From positions 1 through 5,637 of the forward strand of contig JABFXT010000668.1 in assembly GCA_013361595.1 (NCBI GenBank): a DNA stretch of 5,637 nt, written 5' to 3'. The stretch is from Nocardia sp. GTDB lineage: Bacteria > Actinomycetota > Actinomycetes > Mycobacteriales > Mycobacteriaceae. The translations under genes were made by a program, and so were the position numbers. A model generated the notes under the pieces. It had not been told where the DNA came from and ran no database searches. It saw nothing but the letters and a program-made list of their open reading frames with translations. Within the stretch, counting starts at the first letter, position 1. Every line of letters begins with the position of its first letter. Positions 1-5,599 of this stretch are shown here, one piece after another.

Positions 1-79
1 CGCTCACCGCTTCGGCCGTACCACCGGGCAGGTGGCCGAAAGACGGTGCAGGAGTGATAGCGTCGCCACGGCGCCGCAT
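1..79 (-). CDS. Possible 5' fragment of a leftward gene of unknown function
   Basis: An open frame on the minus strand starts with ATG at 79-77 and runs 26 codons off the left edge, beginning MRRRGDAITPAPSFGHLPGG. A good Shine-Dalgarno-like GGGAG (minus strand, 92-88) lies 8 nt before the ATG, which is the main reason to list it. If real, it is divergent from the hydrolase gene starting at 148, with a 68-bp gap. The third-position GC of this stretch is lower than in the certain genes here, which counts against it. The alternative is the 3' end of a rightward gene finishing at the TGA at 55-57. The fragment is too short to assign a function. Confidence 0.28.
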   Translation of the reverse strand, partial: MRRRGDAITPAPSFGHLPGGTAEAVS

Positions 80-147
80 CGGCGCTACTCCCGTATTCCA
101 CTCTCCACCGCCATCGGTCGGTGCGAAAGAGATGAGGTGCTTCCGAA

Positions 148-1038
148 TTGGTCGAGACGGAATCGGTTTCCGAACCCGATCAGCACACTCAGGGAGCACC
201 GGAGCAGATCATCACGCGCGCGGGTCGACCGCTGCACGCCATGGTCCTGTCCGGCCCGCCGGATTCGACCGCGCCCACCGTCGTATTCGAAGCGGGCGCC
301 GCGGCGACCCGCTCCTCGTGGGGCCTGGTCCAGCCCGGGGTGGGCCGGTTCGCCCGGGCGGTGGTCTACGACCGGGCGGGACTGGGCCGGAGCCCCGCCG
401 ATCCGGCCGGCCGGACGCTGGACCGGCTGGCCGGCGATCTGCTGGATGTCCTCGACCATTTCGGCTCCGGTCCATTCGTTCTCGTCGGGCACAGCGCAGG
501 TGGAGTCATCGCCCGGCTCACGGCATCCCGTGTCCCGGACCGGATCGCCGGTCTCGTCCTGGTGGATCCCACCGACGAGGCGGCCGATCTATTGTTCGGC
601 CCGTCGTTCCGGCGGTTGGAGCGTCTCGGCCTGGCAGCACACGGCGCGCTCGCCCGGCTCGGATTGCTGAGCCGGATGTTCCGGCCGATGCTGAACGCGG
701 TTCCGGCCGATGTCCGGCGCGATATGGAACGGGAAGCGTTCGCCCCGGAAATCGTACGCACCCAGGCGGTCCAGGCCCGGACCTTTCTCGACGAACTCGC
801 CACCTGACGCGACAACCCGCCCGATCTCGCCGCGATCCCGACCACCGTGATCTCGGGCGGCCGCACCGGGGACGGTATGAACACCCGGATCCGCGCCGCC
901 GCGAACGCCGCACACGCCCATCGCGCCGCGGTATCGCCCTTCGGTCGCCACGTGCTCGCACCCGGGTCCGGTCACTACGTCCCGATCACCGAACCCGGTC
1001 TGGTGATCGAGGAGATCCACCGCCTGACCCATCCGTGA
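148..1038 (+). pseudogene. Alpha/beta-hydrolase gene interrupted by an in-frame TGA
   Basis: This is an alpha/beta-hydrolase-fold enzyme (predicted esterase or lipase-like, substrate unknown) of 296 codons including one internal stop. Codons 1-219 give the core: a YDRAGLGRS strand-turn (74-82), the nucleophile elbow GHSAGG with Ser116, LVLVDPT (136-142), then a helical cap. TGA at 805-807 (codon 220) ends translation. The same frame then stays open for 76 more codons, encoding VISGG (the penultimate strand, with Asp242 a possible acid) and GSGHYVP with the expected catalytic His276. The stopped product therefore lacks the His and should be inactive. TGG (Trp) or CGA (Arg) would each become TGA by one transition. 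I chose TTG at 148 as the start because of GAGG at 134-137, 10 nt upstream, and an in-frame stop at 133-135; the first ATG is at 241. A GTG at 847 in the tail has no ribosome site. A sequencing error or stop readthrough remains possible. Confidence 0.8.
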
Positions 1039-1132
1039 CCGAGATGGTTCCGTCCTGTTCGCACCGGCCCGACCGGGACGTCGGCGTATAGATGCCTTCA
1101 TCGACAAAAGGACTCGACACTCGCGACCCCGC

Positions 1133-2107
1133 TCAGCCCGCGATGATCCGCGCCAGCGCGGTATCCGAGGCGGCCAGTGCCTCCCGGTCGTAGGTCGAGG
1201 TGGTGACCAGTAGCTCACCGGCTCCGGTTCGATCGGTGAGTTCTTCGATCCGGCGGCGCACCGTATGCGTCGTACCCGCGACCGCGTGGCGCACGGTGGC
1301 CTCGACGCGGCGGCGGGTCTGCTCGGTCCACAGCCGGTCCTCGATCACCGCGACCGGCTCCAGCGGCGGGAATTCGCCGGTGGCTCGGGAACGTGCCATC
1401 GCCCATGCCTCGGGGAGGACGAGCGCGCGGGCCTGCTCGTCGGTTTCGGCGACGGTGATGTCCAGCGCGAGGGTGACGGCCGGGTGCTGCGCCCGCGGGC
1501 TCGGCCGGAAATCGCGACGGTAATCGGCGAGTGCGGCCGCCAGCTCCGGGCTGTCCAGCAGCGGCCCGCCGAGTACTGCCGGAAGACCCAGCCGCGCGGC
1601 CACCGCGAGCCCGCGGCCGGTCGCCAGGACGAACATGGGCACCGTCCGGCCGCTCACCGGGTGGGCGGTGACCGGGCCGGTTCCGTCCAGGTAGGCACGG
1701 AGTTCGGCCAGTTCGTCCGCGAACCGGTCGGGCGCGTCTTCCTGCTGCCGCATCGCCCGGCGGACCGGCGCCGTGAAAGCCGGTGAGCGCCCCAGCCCCA
1801 CGTCGATACGCCCCGGGAAAAGGGCGTCCAGCATGAGGAACTGCTCGGCCACCACCAGCGGTTGATGGTGGGGCAGCATCACCCCGCCGGACCCGATCCG
1901 GATCGTCGAGGTCCGCGCGCCCAGCACGCCCAGCAGCACCGGCGGCGAGCCGGACGCGATCCCGGGTACCGCATGGTGTTCGGCCACCCAGAAGCGCCGG
2001 TACCCGGATTTCTCGGCCGCCACCGCCCGTTCGACGGTATGTGTCAACGCGGCCGCTTCGGGTTCCCCGGCCCGGATCCGCGATCGGTCCAGCAATGACA
2101 GTTCCAC
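1133..2107 (-). CDS. LLM-class flavin-dependent oxidoreductase (luciferase-like monooxygenase family)
   Basis: This 324-aa protein is a predicted cytoplasmic TIM-barrel flavin oxidoreductase of the bacterial luciferase-like (LLM) superfamily, closest in feel to the 'group 1' MsnO8-like members. These enzymes use FMN or F420; neither cofactor nor substrate can be read from the sequence. Visible family marks are the N-terminal strand ELSLLDRS (2-9), RFWVAEHH (38-45), the block GSGGVMLPHHQPLVVAEQF (72-90), FPGRIDVGLGRSP (97-109), and a C-terminal strand ELLVTTSTYDRE. Length is normal for the family and nothing looks broken. The start is GTG at 2107-2105, because the family's first beta strand begins there. 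The longer frame from 2254 would add 49 atypical residues and run antisense into the lsr2-type gene. No clear Shine-Dalgarno precedes the GTG. It is convergent with the hydrolase and divergent from lsr2. Confidence 0.88.
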   Translation of the reverse strand: MELSLLDRSRIRAGEPEAAALTHTVERAVAAEKSGYRRFWVAEHHAVPGIASGSPPVLLGVLGARTSTIRIGSGGVMLPHHQPLVVAEQFLMLDALFPGRIDVGLGRSPAFTAPVRRAMRQQEDAPDRFADELAELRAYLDGTGPVTAHPVSGRTVPMFVLATGRGLAVAARLGLPAVLGGPLLDSPELAAALADYRRDFRPSPRAQHPAVTLALDITVAETDEQARALVLPEAWAMARSRATGEFPPLEPVAVIEDRLWTEQTRRRVEATVRHAVAGTTHTVRRRIEELTDRTGAGELLVTTSTYDREALAASDTALARIIAG

Positions 2108-2237
2108 GCTCGTAGAACACCGTGCGCGTCCCGGGTCTTCCGCCCTGTCCGCGACCGGATGGCCCGCCGGATTCCGGGTCGGCGCCGATCTTTGGCTACC
2201 ATTGTCCGGATAGTTTGCCCACCGTTCGGAGGACTGC
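2108..2237. promoter_or_regulatory. Divergent promoter region between the oxidoreductase and the lsr2-type gene
   Basis: These 130 bp separate two divergent starts and must hold the rightward promoter and probably the leftward one. For the rightward gene, two hexamers fit the actinobacterial TANNNT -10 pattern: TACCAT at 2197-2202 (within GGCTACCAT) and TAGTTT at 2211-2216. Neither has a good TTGACA-like -35 at normal spacing. A strong ribosome site GGAGG (2228-2232) sits 5 nt before the ATG at 2238. I see no convincing -10 or ribosome site for the leftward gene, so its control is unresolved. Confidence 0.35.
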
Positions 2238-2570
2238 ATGGCGCGTAAGGTCATCGTCGAGCTGGTCGACGACTACGACGGAACTTCCATCGCCGAGGAA
2301 ACTGTCACGATCGCTCTGGACGGTGTCACCTACGAGATCGATCTCTCGGCCGATAATGCCGAAACATTGCGCGGCACAGTCGGATTCTGGATCGAACACG
2401 CGCGCCGGGTGGGTGGCCGTGTGAAGGGTAAGCAGCGGCCGCAGGCAGCGAACAACAATGCCCGCACCCAGGCCATTCGCGAATGGGCGCGTAAGAACGG
2501 CCTGGAAGTGTCGAACCGGGGCCGGATCTCGGCGGAAATCGCCGAGGCGTATCAGAAGGCACACGCCTAG
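2238..2570 (+). CDS. lsr2: Lsr2-type nucleoid-associated DNA-bridging protein, probable paralogue
   Basis: This 110-aa protein belongs to the Lsr2 family: actinobacterial H-NS-like proteins that oligomerise, bridge DNA and silence AT-rich, often acquired, genes. The N-terminal beta-rich oligomerisation domain (about 1-55) carries LVDDYDG (9-15) and the block LDGVTYEIDLS (27-37). The C-terminal DNA-binding domain (about 72-110) carries IREWARKNG (80-88) and the minor-groove RGR motif at 94-96. Length is near the usual 110-115. The linker (60-72) is short and lacks the Arg/Gly-rich repeats I recall from Mycobacterium tuberculosis Lsr2. The canonical lsr2 gene, as I recall, lies near clpC and lysS; the neighbours here differ, so this is probably a second copy. 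ATG is fixed by GGAGG 5 nt upstream. A hairpin with a short T run follows the stop, suggesting a single-gene transcript. No lower-GC island surrounds it. Confidence 0.92.
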   Translation: MARKVIVELVDDYDGTSIAEETVTIALDGVTYEIDLSADNAETLRGTVGFWIEHARRVGGRVKGKQRPQAANNNARTQAIREWARKNGLEVSNRGRISAEIAEAYQKAHA

Positions 2571-2581
2571 TACACCGGATC

Positions 2582-2610
2582 CGGCGAATACCCTTCGCCG
2601 AGAAGCTTTT
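2582..2610 (+). terminator. Putative intrinsic terminator after the lsr2-type gene
   Basis: A perfect 7-bp inverted repeat, CGGCGAA (2582-2588) and TTCGCCG (2594-2600), encloses a 5-nt loop. It begins 12 nt after the TAG stop of the lsr2-type gene. A TTTT run lies at 2607-2610, six bases past the stem, so the T tract is short and offset. This is reasonable for a high-GC actinobacterium but not a textbook Rho-independent terminator. Confidence 0.5.
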
Positions 2611-2875
2611 ACGGACGCGTCGAAGTCGTGGCGCCGATAACGGTGCTCGGTCGCGCGGCCGCCGGAAGCTGACGGGCGGGGTCGAAACCGGACGATTCTT
2701 GCGCCGCCGCGTATACGCGACTCGGCCTTTCGCGCACGACCGGGCCGATCGAATACCACTCTCGGCGGAAAATCCGGAACATCCCGGTCGGCACCGGGGA
2801 ACCGGATACAAGGGCGGGCTCCGACTCGGATTCCGGCTGCCTCCGACCCCTCTCCGTGGCGATCCGCTCCGGGTC

Positions 2876-2907
2876 GCTGTGATCACGGGAGACGCCGTGA
2901 CCACAGC
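2876..2907. repeat. Strong intergenic stem-loop
   Basis: The arms 2876-2888 and 2895-2907 pair at 12 of 13 positions around a 6-nt loop (GAGACG); the only mismatch is A2882 against C2901. The structure is far more stable than the other inverted repeats here. No T run follows on either strand, so a classic intrinsic terminator is unlikely. It lies about 360 bp before the mycolyltransferase start and 300 bp after lsr2. It could be part of a small RNA or long 5' leader, a protein-binding site, or decayed sequence. Confidence 0.55.
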
Positions 2908-3270
2908 CCGGCGCCCTCCCGTGGCGCGCACCGGCGACCGCCGCACCTGCCGCCCGGCCCGGCGGCGAACGAAAACGCACGCTCCGGTGCCGGCCCCGAC
3001 GGACGGGATGAGAGCCGGGCCTGCTCGAGAACTGCCGCGCCCGGTCGCGGACGCCGGAACGAGCCGTCCGCTGTCATACCCGGGCGTACTCCGGGGCGAA
3101 TCAGATCACAGTTCGGTAACGTCGAGCAGTCCACCTACGACGAACCGGTCGGTATGCCGAGACCGTGGCGGGGGCCGCGCGCTGTTCGGCACCGGTCGGT
3201 ACCTGCGTACCCGGCGCCGACCGGCCGCCCCCGACCCTGTGCTCACCCGGACGAAAGGCCCTGCTCCGCG

Positions 3271-4344
3271 ATGCGAAACCGATTGTCTCCGGCGCCGGTG
3301 GACGCCCTGAACCGCCGTGTTCTCTGGCTCGCCACCGCCGCGCTCGCCGTGTTGATCCAGGCAGTCTCGCTGATCAGCGGAAGTATCGCGCCCGCGCGCG
3401 CCGCGTTCGATCCCGCCGGTGCGGATTTCTGGGTCGACTCGAGCATGGGTCCGATCAAATCGCGAGTGTTCCGCGCCGCCGACGGCAACACGTCGCGCGT
3501 CGTCTACGCACTGGACGGAATGCGGGCGCGGGAAGATCTCAGCGGCTGGGAGATCGATACCGATATCGCCCGGAAGTTCACCGAATGGAATATCAATGTG
3601 GTGATGCCGGTCGGTGGGCAGTCCAGTTTCTACACCGACTGGAACGCGCCGAGTTCCTTCCTCGGCGTACCACCCGGATCGGGCTCGACCGCGGGTTCGT
3701 CCTCCGGGTCCGCATCGGGCTCCGGCGGACTCCAGGCCCTCTCCGCGGGACCCGGCAAGTCCTACACCTACAAATGGGAGACGTTCCTCACCCGCGAACT
3801 ACCGGCCGCCCTGCGGGACCGGCTCGGTTTCGCCACCCAGCGCAACGGTGTCTTCGGACTGTCGATGGGCGGTAGCGCCGCCCTGACGCTGGCGGGCGAT
3901 CATCCCGACCAGTTCAGCTTCGCCGGTTCCTACTCGGGATATCTGAACATCTCCGCGCCCGGGATGCGGGAGGCGATCCGGGTGGCCATGGTGGACGCCG
4001 GCGGCTACAACGTGGACTCGATGGCGGCGCCCTGGGATCCGAAATGGCTGCGGATCGACCCGTTCGTCGCGGCACCCCGGCTGGTCGCGAACAACACCCG
4101 GCTCTGGGTCTCGGCCGCCAGCGGCCTGCCCACCGCGACCGACAGCGCGAGCATCAATACCGTCAACGGAATGGGGCTCGAGGCGCTGGCCCTCGTGAAC
4201 ACCCGCGCCTTCCAGATCAGGATGGCGACCCTGGGTGCGCAGAACGTGCACTACGACTTCCCGGCCGCCGGGATCCACGCCTGGAACAACTGGGCGGATC
4301 AGGCATTGCGCATGCTCCCCGATCTCTCCGCGAATATCGGCTGA
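3271..4344 (+). CDS. Secreted antigen-85-type mycolyltransferase (esterase family)
   Basis: This 357-aa exported alpha/beta-hydrolase of the antigen 85 (Fbp) family moves mycolic acyl groups from trehalose monomycolate to trehalose or cell-wall arabinogalactan. A signal peptide has NRR at 14-16, a hydrophobic core at 17-36 and a likely cleavage after ARA (42-44). Family blocks follow: LDGMRAREDLSGW (81-93), VVMPVGGQSSFYTDW (110-124), TYKWETFLTRELP (166-178), and GLSMGG with nucleophile Ser198. Glu304 (in GLEALAL) and His336 (in GIHAWNNW) complete the expected triad. Residues 136-153 form a Gly/Ser-rich insertion where antigen 85 has a short disulfide loop. The whole protein has no cysteine. 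ATG at 3271 is chosen because the signal peptide begins there, with GAAAGG at 3253-3258 (12 nt spacing). The longer frame from 3154 adds 39 Pro/Arg-rich residues unlike a signal peptide. These genera carry several such paralogues, so the precise acceptor is unknown. Confidence 0.92.
   Translation: MRNRLSPAPVDALNRRVLWLATAALAVLIQAVSLISGSIAPARAAFDPAGADFWVDSSMGPIKSRVFRAADGNTSRVVYALDGMRAREDLSGWEIDTDIARKFTEWNINVVMPVGGQSSFYTDWNAPSSFLGVPPGSGSTAGSSSGSASGSGGLQALSAGPGKSYTYKWETFLTRELPAALRDRLGFATQRNGVFGLSMGGSAALTLAGDHPDQFSFAGSYSGYLNISAPGMREAIRVAMVDAGGYNVDSMAAPWDPKWLRIDPFVAAPRLVANNTRLWVSAASGLPTATDSASINTVNGMGLEALALVNTRAFQIRMATLGAQNVHYDFPAAGIHAWNNWADQALRMLPDLSANIG
3676..3729 (+). other. Gly/Ser-rich low-complexity insert within the mycolyltransferase
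   Basis: Codons 136-153 of the mycolyltransferase encode almost only Gly and Ser, with a Thr and two Ala. The insert lies between FYTDW and TYKWETF, where mycobacterial antigen 85 proteins have a short loop held by a Cys-Cys pair. It is in frame and the flanking homology resumes cleanly, so it reads as a flexible surface loop and not a frameshift. The repeated GGNTCN-type codons make it a likely site of length variation between strains. Confidence 0.75.
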
Positions 4345-4433
4345 TCGCGATGACGCCCGCCGCGTTCGCCGAATTCGCCACGCCGACCGGGGAATCCGAT
4401 CCGCACCGGCTACGGTCGTATACGTCCGCCCAT

Positions 4434-4470
4434 CCGGCAGAACCCGGAAACATCGGTAAAGTGAGCCGAC
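4434..4470 (+). promoter_or_regulatory. Candidate promoter for the hadAB gene, implying a leaderless mRNA
   Basis: TAAAGT at 4457-4462 matches the actinobacterial TANNNT -10 pattern and ends 8 nt before the GTG start at 4471. CCGGCA at 4434-4439 is a weak -35 with 17-bp spacing. Transcription would then begin at or within a base of the GTG, giving a leaderless message, a common arrangement in these genera. GTGAG at 4461-4465 could instead act as a poor ribosome site in a transcript from upstream. Confidence 0.38.
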
Positions 4471-5535
4471 GTGAGTTCTGAAGATACGGCCGTTTCCGAA
4501 AATCGGGAAGCGGATTCCACGGAGGGTCCGGGCCTGCCGGTGGGGTATCGATACCGTGCCCGCGACCACTACGTCGTCGGCCGGGAGAAGATCCGGGAAT
4601 TCGCTCGCGCGGTCCAGGATCACCATCCGGTCCACTGGTCCGAGGATGCCGGTGCCGACCTTGGGTACGGCGGGCACATCGCACCACTCACCTTCTTCTC
4701 GGTGCCGGGCTTCCTCGCACAGTCGGAGATGTTCGCGTCCGTCATGACCGGCTACGACCTCAGCCAGATCATGCAGACCGATCAGGTGATCCGTTATCAC
4801 CGGCCGATCCGCCGCGGCGACGCACTGTTCTTCGAAGTCCGCCTCGAATCGTTCCGCCGCGCGTTCGGTGGCGACCTCATGGGTTTCCGAACGCTGGTCA
4901 CCGACCGCGACGACCGGCCGGTCCTCGTCTCGCACACCAGTATCGTGGGCCGCACGGGCGTCGAATCGGGCCTCACCGAGGTCGGGGCCGGAGTTCTGAT
5001 GCACGGCTTCCGCCCGGGCACCGAACAGGATCCACGGCCGGCGCCCCCGTCGGTGGACAGCGATCTCTGGGAGGAGATCGTGGTCGATTCGGTACCGCCC
5101 ACACCGGTGAGCCGCTGGGCCCGTGCCTTCGAGAGCGTCGCGGTCGGCGACGACCTCCCGCCCCGGACCGTCCGGCTGACCGCGGGCGACCTGGTGAACT
5201 ACGCCGGCGTATCCGGCGACCCGAATCCGATCCACTGGAGCGGCGAGGTCGCCGGGCTGGCCGAACTGGACTCCCCCGTCGCGCACGGCATGCTCACCAT
5301 CGGTATCGGGGCCGGCTTCGTCACCTCCTGGCTCGGCGATCCGGGTGCGGTCCGTGAGTACGCTGTCCGCCTCACCAGTCCCGTCCACGTCACCGGGGAG
5401 GGTGCGGATATCGAATACTCCGGCAAGGTGAAATCGGTGGATCCGGCGAGCCGGACAGCTACCGTCGCGCTCACCGCCCGGCACGCGGGCCGGCGGATCT
5501 TCGGCCGCGCGACGGCGGTGGTCCAGCTCCGCTGA
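4471..5535 (+). CDS. hadAB: Fused (3R)-hydroxyacyl-ACP dehydratase, HadA-HadB
   Basis: This 354-aa cytoplasmic FAS-II enzyme is predicted to remove water from (3R)-hydroxyacyl-ACP to give trans-2-enoyl-ACP during mycolate chain elongation. Residues about 24-165 match M. tuberculosis HadA (REKIREFARAVQ, 38-49; GYGGHIAPLTFF, 65-76). Residues about 215-354 match HadB closely, with the hydratase-2 motif LVNYAGVSGDPNPIHW (241-256), AHGMLTIGIG (271-280), KSVDP and IFGRA. Asp250 and His255 correspond to the catalytic pair Asp36/His41 of HadB. In M. tuberculosis HadA and HadB are separate proteins forming a heterodimer; here one chain supplies both, joined by a linker of about 50 residues, a fusion I believe is known in related genera. 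Ser77 occupies the place of HadA Cys61. The start is GTG 4471, with 20-odd poorly conserved residues before the domain. It follows the mycolyltransferase by 126 bp. I saw no HadC or ribosomal neighbours, so a paralogue is possible. Confidence 0.93.
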   Translation: MSSEDTAVSENREADSTEGPGLPVGYRYRARDHYVVGREKIREFARAVQDHHPVHWSEDAGADLGYGGHIAPLTFFSVPGFLAQSEMFASVMTGYDLSQIMQTDQVIRYHRPIRRGDALFFEVRLESFRRAFGGDLMGFRTLVTDRDDRPVLVSHTSIVGRTGVESGLTEVGAGVLMHGFRPGTEQDPRPAPPSVDSDLWEEIVVDSVPPTPVSRWARAFESVAVGDDLPPRTVRLTAGDLVNYAGVSGDPNPIHWSGEVAGLAELDSPVAHGMLTIGIGAGFVTSWLGDPGAVREYAVRLTSPVHVTGEGADIEYSGKVKSVDPASRTATVALTARHAGRRIFGRATAVVQLR

Positions 5536-5562
5536 GTACGAACAGCACCGGAACCGGAAGAG

Positions 5563-5593
5563 TTGACCTCGAGTTCACTCGAGGTTCGAAGAT
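5563..5593 (+). promoter_or_regulatory. SoxR/MerR-type operator-promoter
   Basis: A perfect 20-bp palindrome with 9-bp arms and a 2-nt centre, ACCTCGAGTTCACTCGAGGT, spans 5566-5585. Its core resembles the E. coli SoxR box as I recall it, CCTCAAGTTAACTTGAGG, differing at three positions. It starts inside a near-consensus -35, TTGACC (5563-5568). A 19-bp spacer, the unusual length typical of MerR-family promoters, places the -10 at 5588-5593 (GAAGAT, weak). The transcript would then start at about the ATG at 5600. MerR-family activators bind such spacers and untwist the DNA on sensing redox agents, metals or drugs. No regulator gene is in the window. Confidence 0.72.
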
Positions 5594-5599
5594 GATCTC

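Larger units (their letters stand above)
2571..3270. other. 700-bp region with no convincing gene
   Basis: Every open frame here gives Arg/Pro-rich, low-information translations and none shows a family motif. The least bad candidate is a 57-codon minus-strand frame starting at ATG 2782 and ending at 2609, with roughly three-quarters GC at third positions. It has no ribosome site and no recognisable domain. The region holds the terminator-like hairpin after lsr2, a 12-bp palindrome at 2708-2719, a strong stem-loop at 2876-2907, a GGTAACG motif at 3115-3121 and an 11-bp direct repeat at 3144-3154 and 3191-3201. The mycolyltransferase promoter should lie in its right part, but I could not place it. 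I recognise no tRNA, riboswitch or insertion sequence. Confidence 0.6.

Noticed and set aside
805..807. Selenocysteine decoding of the in-frame TGA.
   Set aside because: The site is not a catalytic position of the fold and no selenocysteine insertion hairpin is evident right after it; a plain nonsense change is simpler.
1051..1080. A terminator between the convergent hydrolase and oxidoreductase genes (CGTCC pairing with GGACG, plus an inner CCGG/CCGG).
   Set aside because: The stem is short and interrupted and no T run follows, so it is no better than chance in GC-rich DNA.
2108..2254. An upstream start for the flavin oxidoreductase, adding 49 residues.
   Set aside because: It would overlap the divergent lsr2-type gene and precede the family's first beta strand with atypical sequence.
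2609..2782. A 57-codon minus-strand frame convergent with lsr2, ending beside the shared hairpin.
   Set aside because: No Shine-Dalgarno, no motif, and third-position GC below that expected of a gene here; kept only as a remark in the intergenic entry.
3154..3270. A 39-residue N-terminal extension of the mycolyltransferase from an upstream ATG.
   Set aside because: The residues are Pro/Arg-rich and unlike a signal peptide; a proper signal peptide begins at 3271.
4350..4481. A 43-codon frame starting with ATG just after the mycolyltransferase stop and overlapping the hadAB start by 11 nt.
   Set aside because: It has no ribosome site and no recognisable sequence, and it covers the likely hadAB promoter. 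Translational coupling is conceivable but unsupported.
3799..5484. A very long minus-strand open frame opposite the mycolyltransferase and hadAB genes.
   Set aside because: It is antisense to two well-supported genes and shows no motifs; such shadow frames are usual in GC-rich genomes.
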